Part shown: positions 1-13,449 of the stretch, one piece after another
How positions within the stretch are numbered: position 1 is the stretch's first letter
How the letters are laid out: each line of letters starts with the position of its first letter
Source of the DNA: Micropterus salmoides
Lineage: Eukaryota; Chordata; Actinopteri; Centrarchiformes; Centrarchidae
NCBI RefSeq assembly: GCF_014851395.1
Contig: NW_024041151.1
Coordinates: 26,426,332-26,490,331 of the forward strand
Direction of reading: 5' to 3'
DNA: 64,000 nucleotides
The notes under the pieces: generated by a model
What the model was told of the DNA's origin: nothing
The model's database searches: none
The model's input: the letters and a program-made list of their open reading frames with translations, nothing else
Program-made: the position numbers and the translations under genes

Positions 1-218
1 CCCCATTAGGATGACTGGCCTCCATGCAAAATAACATAATAAAATTTGATTTAAAGGGTATTACAGCTGTGATTGAACAGTAAAACAAACCCAGACGTGT
101 ATTACATCATTTTCCCCCTCAAGAAACACGGCCAGCCGGCGTTCTCCATTTCCATAAACAAAGAACTTCCAGCAACAATTTATGTTGCATCAAAGGACTT
201 GTTTCACAGTTGATTTAC

Positions 219-1949
219 CTTATCATCTGGGCGATATGTTTTTCCAAAAGCTCGCTTCTGATGCCTGAACCATGGAAATATAAAAGAAGACATTAACTGA
301 GCATGCACAGAAAAATCATCTAAAAAAAGATTTGAACAGTCAAATAAAAATCTGAAACAAATTTTTGAAAAGAGTCAAAGCAGCCTTCAGTGTCTATGGG
401 AAACCTGTGTCATATTCTTTAAGATACATCGCCTGAATAAACTCTTCTAAAATATATGTCCAGTCTGTACATGGGTTTTAAATGTATGGGCAGAAATAGG
501 TTCATACTGTTGCTGGTGAAAGACAAAGAAGACAAAGATACATACCCCGCAGCCTCACACCTGGACCTTTCGGAGGGATGTAAGCCGCTTTAAGCGTAGT
601 GACAGTCTCCATTTTAGACTCCTGGTCCATAGTGAGAATCCCTCTGTGTCCATGTCTCTGGATTTGTGTCTTCGACTCCTCAGTGTCAACAGCTGCAACG
701 GCCCTCTGGATAAATGGACAGACAGAGTTTAGATGAACAAACATCCCACTCCCACTCTCACTAACAACTACATTCTGTAACAGGCTTAAACACACACACA
801 CGCACGCACGCACTCACATGAAGATATCACACACGCATACAAATTTAGGTCCCTGGTTGTCACAGGTAGAATTATTCTTTATGCTTTTAGGTGTTGTCCT
901 TTCTCTGTGTTGTCTGTTTGTGCAGTGTTTGTGCCCCCATCCCCATTTCTGCCCCCCTGTCCGGCCCAAAAACATATTTAATAAATAACAAACAAAGGAG
1001 TATAATAATACTAAATAAATACTAAAGTAAAATCTGTCTGGTACAACATGGTAACCAGCTCCTCATAGTCTATACCAGGCTGCTTAGCAGGACAGGTAAT
1101 AAAAAAAAATTAAAATTTAAAATATTCGCTGGTTTCCACCTCTGAAATGCAAAGATTTTCTGCTTTTCTTTGTTTTCCATGATTGATGATGATGACATAT
1201 TTCTCTGGGAACTTGGATAGCTCTATTCAAAATATCTGTGTTTGTCTTGTGTGTATGAACACCTAATAAGAAAATAGGATAGAATACCTTTCATAAGCAT
1301 GTGTCAGCTGTTTTTATAAACTACTTTTCAACATAATGATGCAGGGAGAAAAGTCCCAGGGCCATTAAGATAATGACAGAAAAAAAAGAATCAAATAAAA
1401 GGTACCATTTAACTAAAACACACCACAAACTACACCTGTTTCTGATAGTCTAAAATTTCTATCTTTTGTTCTAGGTGGGGATGGATACACACACACACAC
1501 ACACACACACAAGGTGATGATGAGGCCATAGAGTGGATACTGGCTCACCATTTTTGGTAACAGCTATATAAATAGTTACAATAAAACTAAATGAAGCAAA
1601 ACAAAAAAATTATTGTTGTGGCAATACACATGCACAAAGGTGCAAGGCTATATTAAATAAACTTTATTTACTTACTTACTTACTACCTTCCACACAGCAT
1701 TTTGACTTGTGCAGCCACATTAACATTAACCATGGGTGGATCCAGGTCACAGAACACAGCATACCACCATGTACATGTTCTATTTTCTTCTGTTTAAAGA
1801 CATACGTGTCATGCAGTCTGGACGGACAGTTGGCTAGCTAACATTAGCGAGACTAACTTCGCAACCTTAACTACACTCACCTCTTCTTCCCAGTTGCGCA
1901 ACATACATTTTCCAACATTATTTTCCACAGTGGCTGGCCGTTCGGTCAT
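219..1949 (-). CDS. spag8: Sperm-associated antigen 8 (5' part, three coding exons)
   Basis: Coding exons on the minus strand are 1881-1949, 546-705 and 219-264; the gene continues beyond the left edge. Splice signals are clean: GAG|gtgagt after exon 1, tatccag|AGG into exon 2, CGGG|gtatgt out of it, gttcag|GC into exon 3 and AG|gtaaat after it, with phases 0, 1 and 0 matching. The joined protein carries MLRNWEEERAVA, then RHGHRGILTM, then IPPKGPGVRLRGIRSELLEK, which I recognise as the conserved SPAG8 core (mammalian LLRNWQEERATN, RHGHRGLLTM). Known role of the family: a microtubule-associated protein of sperm and cilia, a microtubule inner protein of axonemal doublets. The start was set at 1949 (MTERPATVE). 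An in-frame ATG at 2090 would add 47 residues with no obvious homology, so it is probably 5' UTR. The end of the protein is not visible. Confidence 0.8.
1487..1511. repeat. (AC)n microsatellite
   Basis: An uninterrupted AC dinucleotide run of about 25 bp in spag8 intron 1. Another CA-type run with CG interruptions lies at about 793-812 in the same intron. Confidence 0.9.
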
Positions 1950-4900
1950 CGTAGTACCAGGATGACTGCTCGACTTGACTTGAATGTGCCAAAGTCCTCT
2001 GTACCTGCCGAGAATCCCACTTATCAACCGGAGTCTGTTGACGGAAGTGTCGCCATAACGACGGCGATTCTTATTTCCAGACAAAAACATAAAAAATATA
2101 CAAAATAATGTAAGATAAAGCCTATAAAATAAAAGAAGACAGAAATCACATATTTAATGTCCCATTTCATTTAAAGAAACAAACAAGCTTTTCATATGTA
2201 AATTTACATGAAACCTATCACAAGTGAAAGTAAATGGGAACGAAAGCATTTTCATCACCACTGCTGTTCTTGCCCTATTCAGCTATATTCAAGTGCAGAA
2301 TCATATATTTTATATCCAGCACCAGTATCTTGTCAAAACATAGTATTGTTTCAAAACCAAACAAACCAAAGGTAAGGAACTATATTAAAATTGCACATTG
2401 TATTTTTCCACATGCATTTAATCCTTTGTAATTAAAATGCGATGATCAAATCAGAATTTTCACATAATTCAAATGTGAAATTTTAAATGCCTTTGTATTA
2501 TCTTAATTTTTCCAAATGGATAGAAAGCAGTAGGCTACTGGCTCTTCATCAGTAGGATTCTGTTAGATTGAAAACGTAGGCCTGTATGTCTTTTCAGAAT
2601 ATGTGACAGTGGCTGGCTATATGTTAACTAGTTTATCAGCCACATTTATAAAAGGTTTCTTCAGATGGGAAGGTGAAGTGATTCTTTCAAGTGAGCACAG
2701 AAGCACATCTCCAGGAGACAGCTGTGGGTGAAAGCATTGTCCCCTGAGGTGCAATTAAAGTGAACAGAGATGACACTGCTTTCATCTGATCATGTGGTAA
2801 AATGTCTTTACATCCATCTACTGATTGTTCCATTCGATCATCACCCATTGTTACATCTGTCCTGCTGAGCCATGGTAGTGGTGGCGACTGGAGTAACATT
2901 GTAAGTCCATTGCAATTTTTCCCTTCATTGAACTCCCATGTTCCTCCAATGCATAAGGCAGAGCTCAGTTCAAAGTGACAAAAGTCTAGCAGTAAAACAA
3001 AATACAATTTCAAATCATGAAACTCCTTCCGGACCATATTTGAACAGAGACTAAAGGTGGTCATATGAGGGGGGAGTTGTATGACCACCTGTTGTCACAT
3101 GACCAAGTTCCAGGTTATGTTATGACAACTGAGCAAGTTCAATTTGCTGATGAAAACTGTGAGATTGCAGCTGAAAGCTCCAAAAAAAGCTAGTAAGTGG
3201 ACCATTAGTCATACTCTACATACTGTTCCAAGGGTCAAGAATGAACTCCCATGTTTGAGAAAAATTGTGTTTGCCAGAATAACATTTACTTATTATTTGT
3301 GTTTTCAATTTTACGAAAGACTTGAGTAGGCGTATTATTACCGTTACCATCAATTAATAAAATCAATATGAGAGTTTTAGGCAGTCCACATATATACTCA
3401 ATGCATAGTTGTTTTAAATCCTAAAAGCCCATTCCTTGATTATAAGATGTAAACCTAATGTTAATGTGAAAATCTTTTCTTTTAATTATTTTCATAGTAT
3501 TTTTGACAAATCCATGTAACTCCATTGGATTGTACTGCTCTCTGTTTCCCGCTCACCTACAACCTGCCATGTCTGTCTAAAGCTGAACATCACCTCACTT
3601 TTTGACAGAGTATGTGCTACAGCTCACTCTAAAGGTGAACATAATTTGCTGCCAAACCAAGGAACCACTTCATAATTTGGGTTGAAAAAAACAATTTGAG
3701 GATAAATTAAATGGCTCAGTAACCTTGTTGATTCACTTCTTCAGTGAGAATCACATATCGTTTATTCATATCAATTTATACCCTGCTAAATTTAACACTG
3801 GCTGCTTGTTACTGTGGATATGAGACACAGAACTGTTGCTGAGAAACAGCAGAGGGGTTTTCACTGTCAGCCAGAGTGTCTGGAACAGTCAACCACCTCA
3901 GCATGAAGCACAGTCAGAAATCAAATTAATATTTTATGGACACTAGACTGTCAAACTGTGCCTCGTCACGCCACGCAAACTAATAAGTGCCCATTATTTT
4001 ACAGTGATTTAACTGTGATTATGTTGGCAGTAAATACCACATGTACTGTAGTACGTGCTGAAACAAAAGCGCAATGTGATATTGATGTTTCATCAGAGGT
4101 GGGGTAAGGCAATCACCAAGACCTTTCTAGAAGAAATCTTTTTTCCCCCATGGATAAAGTAGGAAATACAAAAAGGAAGGAAAAACAGCGCAGTACGAGA
4201 AGAAAAGGATATTTCAAAAATGTACATACTATACAGTAGTTTATTATATTGTCATGAGTCTACAGCCATTCTAGCCCTACTTAGGCAGAGCAAGGCTAAC
4301 GTAAGCATGGTCAAAATGACAATGTTAACATGCCGATATTTATCAGACATCAGCACAGCCTCACTGCTCTTATTACTTAAAAGTACAGAATTGGCTTTAT
4401 AACTTAGTGTCTAAGTAATTCATACTTTGGAATTTGACACATAGCCTCCTCTTCAAAGGTTCTTAAATCATCACTTAAAAGTTGGCACAATTTTTTCCGC
4501 TGAGTTTCTATGCAGTGTTTTTCATGGAGCGTAACTAAGATACAAAGATGTGAGCAAAGAGGTAAAGTCTAGGAAATAATTTTTTGAATCTACCATTTCA
4601 AATGTATATTAAAAATGAAGTGTTTTTCAAACATTTCACATGTAAGACAACAAATACTAGGCATTTCTTTATAACAGCAAAAACATCCTTAGTTAGATCT
4701 TATTCAGACTTTAACTCATTCATAGGGAGTGACTTCAGACAAAGACTGTATCTGATTCTTATATTGTTAAATTCTCATCGGTCCATGAAAATAGCTCCTC
4801 ACCTTTTACCAAAATAGCTAGTCTTTCAAAGCAGTGAAAAAAGAGCACAGACAAAACAACCACACAACTAAAATGAAATGAATGAATGAAATACAGTATG

Positions 4901-7900
4901 TTTCTCTCGTTTACATGATTACCTGATTAAGAGTAATAGGTTTTCAGGGTAGTATATGAAATGACACGTCCTTCTATTCTACACCAAAAATAGCTTATGA
5001 TTTTTTCCCACAGCAAAAGTGCGTAAGGAGCTCACACAACATTAGCATTGTGGATTATGTGTGGTCACTGAAGCGAGTGTGAGCTGGACGGGGATCAGAT
5101 TCAAATCCTGACCATGTAGTTTAATATCCCCGCCCTCCCCCTCTCTGTCTCTCCTAAACAACACACAGAACGCCAGTGTTGCTATTTCTGTATCACATTG
5201 TGATTACATGTTAACTAAGCATCTCCATGACTACCAGCTCTGCAGATATGTTGATCCGACATGAATGTGTTTTTTCGCTCTTTCTTCTCAGTTGGAAACC
5301 CTGCATTCGTGTCTCGCAGCTCAGATGGGCGCCCACTTAGGAGATGTCACTGTCTGTGGGAATTTCATGCTTTGTGCTTTTGCCAAATCACCCTGAGATG
5401 TAGTGCCAGATCCAACATCAGCTCTCCCCTCTTTACTTTCTTCTTCCCCTGCAGTCACATCCTGACCCCGAGACCAACTCTGACAACGTCTGCCGTTGTT
5501 AGTAGAGGGCTCAGTTATCTAAAAGAAGTGTTTCATCTTCAGGCTCTTCGAGGTGTTATCATCTTCAGGATACAGACTGACAAGACATGCTCATTTAAGT
5601 CCTCAGTGAATTCTTGAAATTCCAGTTCCAGCACAAATGTGTGATGACCCTCTGAGTGATCCAAGATAAATTTCAAGAAGGAAACAGCCCTGCAATAATA
5701 GTTTCCCTTCATGCAGTAGGAGAGGAACTACAAAAATCCTTTATGTACAGATGCACTAAACAATAGTTTTTATATTAGTAATTAATCAAATTATTCTGTA
5801 TAAAGCAAAAGGGGTAGCCTGACAATCAGACTGATTTGCCATTGTGTTTCTCTTCACTCAGTCAGCCTGACATTGATGTTCACATTAGAGGGGGTTGTTT
5901 TACCCTAGGTAACTAGTTAGCTATGTAGGAAGATGACATCCCCCATTCTTTATTCTGCCTACAAACCTCTAATTAGCCGACTGGAGATGTGGGCAATTAT
6001 TTAGAAGTCTGGAACCAGGCTGTGAACGTGTGTGACTACTTTAGCAGTGACAGTGATTAACCTTTTCCAAGATCACAAACAGTACAAGTGAAGAAGAGTA
6101 GAGTTTAGATTGGCTGTCAGGAGAAAAATGTTTTCATGCTTTCTGATCAGCTGAGGAAGGAACAGGAGGAAAGAAAAACACTTGAGGGAGGAAGAAAATA
6201 ATAAAGGAAAGACAAATCGACCAAGGGGAGAAAGTGGACAAGAAAGCTGGTCCATGAAGCCAAAGGCCTACTATAACCACTTCAGAATGTTTTTGGTCAT
6301 TTTAGTACACCTATATGAGCTAATGTCAACAAAATTCAGAAGGAGAGCGACAGTGAATTTTGATGTGATCATATAGTCACCCCAAATAGGTGACTGTTTC
6401 CCTCTAGTTCATATAAATGTGTAAAAGTGGCGCACCCCAATGGTTGGACAACTGCAGTGTCCATGTGTTCGATTTACAGCCAAGAACCTTTGCTACATGT
6501 CATGGGCCCTCTGTCTGTCACCTTGTTTCCTGTCTCTCTCTACTGCCCACTGGCAAATAAAGGCAAACAATCTGAAAAACAAATGTTCAGGTGGAGTAAA
6601 AAGTGCAAAATGTCCCTCTGAAATGTAATTGAGAAAAAGTAAACAGAATTTAAATACAATAATACAATACCACCTCTGCCTTGGTGTAAAAGCAGAATTT
6701 TCTATTTGCTTATTTGAGAACATGCAGTGAATATTAGCCAAAGTTTCCTATCCCGTAAACAAAGTCCTCTGTGTATGTTGCTGTCTATAGAAATCCTTAA
6801 TCGACCTGTGAGCGAATGAAAACTGAGATTTCAATCGGTCAGACCTCAGCGCGGGCTGGCAAGACACACCGTGTTGGAATTTCAACAGCATAATTCAATT
6901 TGTGCCTGTTAATGCTTTCACCGCTGTCAGATCTGTGTGCTGTATTTACCTAGCTGGAATAACACTTGAGCTTGTGCCGTGTGGCCTGCCGCTCGGTATC
7001 GTAATAAAGAGAAGCGCTGCTGTGCTGAAGGGGACTGGAGTTAAGTACGTTTTCCCTCAGCACACGGTTGGCTCTTCAAACACCCGAGCAGAGGCCTCGA
7101 GTTTTGGTTGGCGCCCGTCAGTCTAGTCAGCTGGTCAGCACATCTTGGCCTCTTGCTTTCAGAAATCCCCTTTTTTCTAATCCATCTTCTTTTCGACTAA
7201 GTGTAGCACTGTCTGTGGCACACCAACACCTTCAGTGGGCAGCTGCTCCCTTACACCCAAGGGCAAACATAGAAAATGTTCCCTGCTTTTGTATTTTATC
7301 TGCCCTATTTTAAAACAGGAATCCAAAGAAGGAATTCAGTAGGTTAGCATTGAGAATGTTGAAAATATAAGCTTAAGACACATGGCATGATGTTAGCTCA
7401 GATCTGACTGCTCTCAGAATTTATCAGAAACCTCACTTCTTTTTTGTCAGACCCCTTCGTCCAGACCCCTCCACCATCTTATTTGTACGTTTACACAGTC
7501 CCTTTGCCTCATCTCATACAGCTCAGAGCAAATTTCTATCTCTGCGTTGACTTTATATGTAAATCACACCGCCTCTAAAACTTGTCTTGTATTCAGTGAG
7601 CACACCATCAGGGGGGAGCTGTCCAAAGCACATAAGACCAACACAGACCAGGATTCACGTTTCGTCTACTCCCAGCAGCCAATATTGGTTTCCTTTAACC
7701 GTCACCACTTTAGTTGCCTGAAATAGCACTGAGCTCCAAACATGTTCCTTTACCCATCTGCATATCATAGCCATTAATGTTAAGCCTTTATTCTGTGTGT
7801 GATTTTCCATTTTTGCACACCAGTAGCTCCAAAAAATTTGTTAGTTGCAAGCAAACTTGTTATGTTGATTTTGTGCGTATCTTTCCTAAGCCTGGTTATC

Positions 7901-9400
7901 TCACTATGTTTCTGTGGATAATAACTTAACTGTAACCCAACCATTATTTATTTGCCTTGCCTTAACCTAATCCACAATCTTTCCCTACGCTTAACCAACC
8001 AGTTTTAGTTGCCAAAACATCAAATATTACACACTGTAAAAAACTGTATAAAGTTTATGAAAGGGAATAAATGAGGAACTATTCTAAATACATTTTATCT
8101 GAGAAATTAAATTATCTTTTTTGTTAGTCCTGTTACTGGCATACTTACAATGTGGATTTGAGGTGTTGGCAAAGAATTATTATCTTTAGGGGTAAAACAG
8201 CCATTATTCTTTACATTCCTAAAACATCTATTTTACTGATCCATGTGGTTTTCATCAAAAAACAGCAACAAGCTCTTCTGAGCCATTAACACCTACTGCT
8301 TAAGAAGAACTCCACCCATCACATCAATGACACACATGACAGGCTGACATCCAGGAATGAAAGATAAGATTTAAATAAAAACCATCTGTCTCCTAAAAAC
8401 CACACAAGGCCTTTCAGACGGTAATAAAAACAGGGTGTAGATGATTCTTGAATGCCAGACTTTTCAGAAACCACAGACATGGCTTTCAATAAGAAATGGT
8501 CCAAAGCACTTCCCATCTGAACTGCCCAGCTGCACATTACCAAGACTAAAATAACCTTAACAATTTAATGACATCAAATTATATGTCTAGCCATCAACGT
8601 TTTGTAATATGCTGGAGATCATGTCAGTAAAATCTCAAATCCATTCTCTGCCCACTGTGTTGAATAGTGTTAAGTGTAATACATATTTTGGTTTGTTATC
8701 TACAGACTCTATGACAAAGATCTTGGTTGGAGGACATAACTGCTTTTTTCACATTTTTGTGAAAAAGCCAATGCCATGAAATTATACAAAATAAAATGTT
8801 GTTATTTTGGCAGCGTGTTTGATCTGACTCAAATGGCACCTGCATACATTACATTAACTAATTTCATTTGGATCTTGTGCAAGCCCAGGTGTTCAAAACA
8901 CTGGCAGCCTTAATTAGGTAGGATTGTAATTACGCTGTGATTTGGCAATAGATCAAATCAGCTTCCACCTCAGAGCCCCAGGAGCATATCTACTATATAT
9001 TAACTTCGCTTCATCTTTGACACGTCAACAAGGAGCTGCTGCCACGAACACACAAATACTTTTGCTGGCTTTTTTTGTTGTTGCACTAATCCGCGTTTAA
9101 ATCCCTTATGAAGAGTGTTGCAACGCCATGAGATAACAGATTTTATCACCAAGTATCTGATATCACAAAGAGCTTCACGGGTGGGTAATCCATCCTTGTT
9201 GTTTTAAAGGGCAGTAGTTTGGGATCAATGTTTCTCTTGTTGTCACCTGTTCAAAGAATTCCCACTGTTTCGTTGTCAAGAGCCACCATGTTGGGGAGGA
9301 CTTTAATTAACTTTCCAAAAACAACACTCTTGAACACTGCAAGAGTTCTTACCCAACTGCCTTTTAAGGCTCTTAACTAATTTCCTGAACACAACAGGAG
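1950..9400. other. spag8-pmch intergenic region
   Basis: This stretch of about 7.4 kb separates divergently transcribed spag8 and pmch. I see only short ORFs without recognisable domains. It holds scattered AT-rich sequence and a piece at about 4255-4400 with GCTAAC/ATGTTAACATG motifs like a dispersed teleost repeat. The TAATTA-rich segment at about 8860-9010 lies 550-700 bp upstream of pmch and could be regulatory, but this is inference only. Confidence 0.5.
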
Positions 9401-9452
9401 AATCAATGATGAAAAATGATTCAACGTGGCCAATCCAACAAGTCCAAAATGG

Positions 9453-9460
9453 TATAAAAG
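9453..9460 (+). promoter_or_regulatory. pmch: TATA box of pmch
   Basis: TATAAAAG lies 100 bp before the pmch start codon, with a CCAAT motif about 20 bp upstream (9430-9435, GGCCAATCC). This spacing predicts transcription start near 9483 and a 5' UTR of about 75 nt, which fits a short single-exon neuropeptide gene. Confidence 0.7.
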
Positions 9461-9559
9461 ACGATGATATGATCTCCAAGTCAGAACAACAAAGCAAGAG
9501 CACCGTAAAGAAACTCATCCACAAAGCCCACGCTTTGCACCTCCTGGAAGATCTTCACC

Positions 9560-9967
9560 ATGAGACAGTCACTCATGTCTGTCTTCTTTGCCGCAGCACT
9601 CTTAATCGAGTGCCATGCACTTTCAGTGGCGTTACCCATGGGCAAGACTGATGACGGCTCCTTGGAGCAGGATGCTTTCACCTCGCTGCTGACTGACGAG
9701 GTGGCAGAAAACAGCCTCACTGACGCAGATCTGGCTGCGACAGGCAGAACCAGAGGGCCGAGGGTAATCGTTGTTGCCGATCCCAGTCTGTGGAGGGACC
9801 TGCGGGTGCTGCACAACGGACTGTCCCTCTACAAGCGCAGAGCTGATGACAGCAGCCAGGTCATCGAGCACAGAGACGCCGGCCAGGACCTGACCATCCC
9901 CATCCTGAGGAGGGACACAATGAGGTGCATGGTGGGACGGGTGTACAGGCCATGCTGGGAAGTCTAG
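9560..9967 (+). CDS. pmch: Pro-melanin-concentrating hormone (teleost MCH precursor)
   Basis: A single uninterrupted 135-residue ORF. Residues 1 to about 20 form a hydrophobic signal peptide (MRQSLMSVFFAAALLIECHA). The last 17 residues are DTMRCMVGRVYRPCWEV, the teleost melanin-concentrating hormone, preceded by the dibasic cleavage site Arg-Arg and closed by TAG. The hormone has the two cysteines (hormone positions 5 and 14) that form its disulfide ring. In fish MCH is a hypothalamic/neurohypophysial hormone that aggregates melanin and blanches skin, acting through MCH G-protein-coupled receptors; it also affects feeding. Teleosts have two MCH genes, and the 17-residue hormone with no intron in the coding region fits the MCH1 (pmchl-like) type. 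Which paralogue symbol applies would need a tree. The start is supported by the signal peptide and upstream TATA box. Confidence 0.97.
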   Translation: MRQSLMSVFFAAALLIECHALSVALPMGKTDDGSLEQDAFTSLLTDEVAENSLTDADLAATGRTRGPRVIVVADPSLWRDLRVLHNGLSLYKRRADDSSQVIEHRDAGQDLTIPILRRDTMRCMVGRVYRPCWEV

Positions 9968-10097
9968 GACTGTTTGCTCTTCTCTTCTCGCCAAAACAGA
10001 GGACCGCTGCCACAGCCTTTCCTGCCTCACACTGCCTTAGTTATACCATATAATCCAAAAAACTATGTATCTATATTTCAATTATTGCAAACTGAGA

Positions 10098-10108
10098 ATT
10101 AAAATAAA
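10098..10108 (+). terminator. pmch: Polyadenylation signal of pmch
   Basis: Overlapping ATTAAA (10098-10103) and AATAAA (10103-10108) about 135 nt after the stop codon, followed by a GT-rich segment. This gives a short 3' UTR, as expected for this gene. Confidence 0.7.
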
Positions 10109-10129
10109 AATTAATTCTACCTTATGTCT

Positions 10130-13100
10130 CGTGCATGATCGGTGATCTGTCTTACTACTACACTCTTACAACTAAAACTGAGATGTTTCAGACGTTCATA
10201 AGTAATGGCATAGAAGCACTGGCATAGAAGAATGGAAAAGCTATTGTTCAAGAAATAGCAACAGCACTAATTGTTGTTACTTCTCTGACAAGATCTGTGT
10301 AAATCAGTGAGTTGTAGTGGTGGTAAGTTTTTGGACTTTGGAGAATGTGTTCCTGAAGTAACAACAAACTACAGCCCGAGCCAAACTGTTACTGCAGCTG
10401 CTACAGCTTCTGGAGTTATTGTAGGTCTGGTTCAACAAAAAACATCTGTGATGGGAGGAGACGCCTTGATAACCCCTATGACTTGCTGATTTTCAGCAGT
10501 TCCCCTTTCTTCTAAAATTACAGACAGATTTTGTTACATCAGATCCTGCATACTGGTAAATGACTGCTGTTCTACGTGTGATGGTGGCCTCTTGCCTGCA
10601 GAACAAAGAGCTCATCTTCCATGAGAATGGAGGTGTGCATTGTAATAGTGCCACAGCATTAGGCTAAGTGATTTCCCAAGCTTTGCAGATGTGTCCTGGA
10701 CATCTGGCTTCAATTAGCAGAGGCAGGATTTGATAGGAAATGTAATTTCAATCAATCAGGAGAGGAATCAAGCTTCCGGATGTTCGATTAACATTAATTA
10801 CAGGTGGTTTGGCCCATTCCTGCCTTTCCAAATGCAGCTAATGTAGATCTACAGACTCACACAGATCTCCTTCTGTGCATTTTCTTTCAATCTATGAGGG
10901 TTTAAGAAATTTTGAAGTTTTACCTTTACCAATAATATTGTTTTCTGACCTATTTATGAATTAGTAGATCTCATAAACGTGCCATATAACTTTAATGAAA
11001 TTTGGTGAAAAAGATTTTAAAACCATCTCTTCTGTGCCCTGTTTCTACATTTCTGTCATTATTCACGACATATGAGGCCCAGGAGTTTTGGTCTCAACGA
11101 ATAATGCTCATAATTCATTATTTCTTTGTGAGCTCTCTGTGACGCCAGAGAGAATAGATAAACCCTTGTGGGTCAGAAAGGCGCTGCTGGTGCAGAATGG
11201 CGTGTGTGTCATGCATCTATGCCAAGAATCACTGGTTAAAAGCTGGTTCTTGATTGTTGCGGGTCTGTCAAAGTGGCACAGCCAACAACTGCAGAACATT
11301 CCTCACAAAATACAGAGTGAGAGCAGTGAGTCAGCACAAAGGGAGACGTGTTTCTGGGAATATCTGCACCTTTTTGGTAGTTGGGAATGAGCTCCTGGTT
11401 GGAAAAACAATTAGAAAAAGATATTCAGCACGTGAAAAATGTAATGCCTATGCTGACTAAATGCCTCACGGGCCTTTGTAAACTATAATAGACTACATAA
11501 TGACCTGTGTGACAACATGGCTACAGTTTTTGCAAACTTAATCATTTAATTTTAATGAATATTAGTTTTCCTCAAGAGAAGAAAATTATTTTATTCACCT
11601 TTGGGACATGACGACATGCCATGATTTTATACCTACTAAATATCACCTTGTTAACATTGTCATTGTGAGTATGTTAGCATGACAACCACCACCATTTTTA
11701 CATTTACCTTACCACAACTGCTGAGGACCAAAAACAAACTTAAACCTTAATTTAGTTTTCATATCAATGACTACTACAGCCTCAGAGAGCTGCTAGGGTG
11801 GTTGCAGACTCTTAGTTTTGTTTTATTGTGGACAAATGGCTTTAGCATGGTAACTAATGAGTCATAATGTTGAGACGATTTACTAATGTAGCGTAAGCAG
11901 AATTATGCTACATAAATAATTTCCAACAGATAGAAATACCTACCGCAGCGTGTGCTTTCCTGTTTGTCATCCATGCTCTACAATGCCATAATGCTTCAAG
12001 ACCTACAAAAGCTTTGCCCTTTAAAATTATGACGAATTGTAAGGAGCGCCTTTTGACATTTAATTACCTTATAATAGTATATAATTCAGATAAACGTTTT
12101 ATGGGAAGGTGTTTTGTTTTACCGATAACAGTGGGGAACAACATCTGGAAACTGTTACACAAGAGACTGTGCGACTTTTTTTAATCAGCTTTTTATTATA
12201 TGTGATTCTTAATTTAACTTGCCATGAATGTTATCAGTCTGACGAATCTCAAATACCTCCCTGAGATATTTCTCAAGAGTTTTGTTTATATAAATAAAAA
12301 TTAAAAAATGCCACATTTTAATCACTGGCAGACAAATAAATAAATATATAAAAACACATTCTTGGTACATCACTCTCTGTAATAAAGTGTGGTATAGTAA
12401 TGGCAGTAGAAAAATCATTGCTATGGATTGGGTCAATGTTTTTTCTCTTTGTTCCAGGGTGCAGGGTCCTCCTTCTCAACCATCAGAGAATACATAACTG
12501 TATTTGATGCATATCACTGTGGATGAATAAATTCATTTCTTTAACGTTGTAGAAAAATTATGATAACCATTTGCTTAGTAGTTTTAAGTTTATTCCAGAA
12601 TGAAATACAGTACTGCAGCTACAATAATGCTACTGTATCTGTAAACTGATGACAGTAAACTTGACATAAAAGCTCTAATTATTACATAACTACACTAAAG
12701 CCTTAATCAAGGACATTCATTATTGATGATTTCCCATTAAGTTTTTTTTTAATTACACCTCAGAATAAACACGCACCCTACACTGCTACAGTTAACGGAG
12801 GGATTAAATCCTCTGCAGGGAGGCATTGTAAGGCTTGCTTGCCTTGCCTGTTGTTTCTTCCGGAGGAATAGCACTATTAATAGTTGAGGAACAGCAGGAG
12901 AAAGGTTAGTTATCCATTGAAACTGTCTTGGACTTCATTATCAAAGAGTGAAAAGCACAGCTTGGCTGTCTGCTCAATGTTACGCACTACTCAGAAACCC
13001 TTTTCCCCTGAACAGTTCCGTTTAGGATGACAAGGCTCTTAAAAAGCCTCTGGACAGTTGAGCTCAGTGAATGTGGATTTAATGAGTGTGATACTTCTTG

Positions 13101-13449
13101 AGTGGGGATTTAAAAGAAATAATTAGAATAACATCATTTTTGGAGGATAATAAAAGCACAGAAAATTAGAATCAAGGACTGCAGAGACATTACTGTCAGT
13201 GTTGAGTCCATTTTCATTCATAGTGCAGCTGTAACACAAGACACAAGGCAGGTTAAACAATATCCTGCAGATGCGCAGTTAACATGTTATTAATGCATCA
13301 GACATTAAATAAATAAGTATCATTTCATATGTTATGAAATGTGAGAAAGTAATTGCAAACATGGTTATAGCAAGGTATCATATATTCAGTATTACAAAAG
13401 ACACATTAGATTGTAATCAACAGTACTATGTTATGGCACAGAAAATGAC
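10130..13449. other. Non-coding spacer after pmch
   Basis: No gene is recognised. The segment at about 10640-10860 is less repetitive and contains homeodomain-like TTAATTAC and ATTAGC motifs, so it is a candidate conserved non-coding element by appearance only. A dispersed-repeat copy lies at 11641-11835. The rest is AT-rich with short meaningless ORFs. Confidence 0.45.
11641..11835 (+). repeat. Dispersed repeat copy (GCTAGCATGGCTG family)
   Basis: It contains AACATTGTCATTGTGAG, ATGTTAGCATGA, ACAGCCTCAGAGAGCTGCTAG and GACTCTTAGTTTTGTT. The same ordered modules recur at 28520-28735 and 63205-63335, and partly at 57415-57515, so this is one degenerate copy of an interspersed family. Autonomous partner unknown. 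Confidence 0.55.

Noticed and set aside
2687..3088. 133-residue minus-strand ORF
   Set aside because: No recognisable domain, no splice context and no signal peptide; it reads like random or ancient repeat-derived sequence. A protein search would be needed to revive it.
5089..5110. GATTCAAATCC resembling a tRNA B box
   Set aside because: No matching A box or cloverleaf could be built around it; at most a decayed SINE trace.
9481..10030. Two minus-strand ORFs over pmch
   Set aside because: Antisense shadows of the real hormone precursor, with no independent coding evidence.
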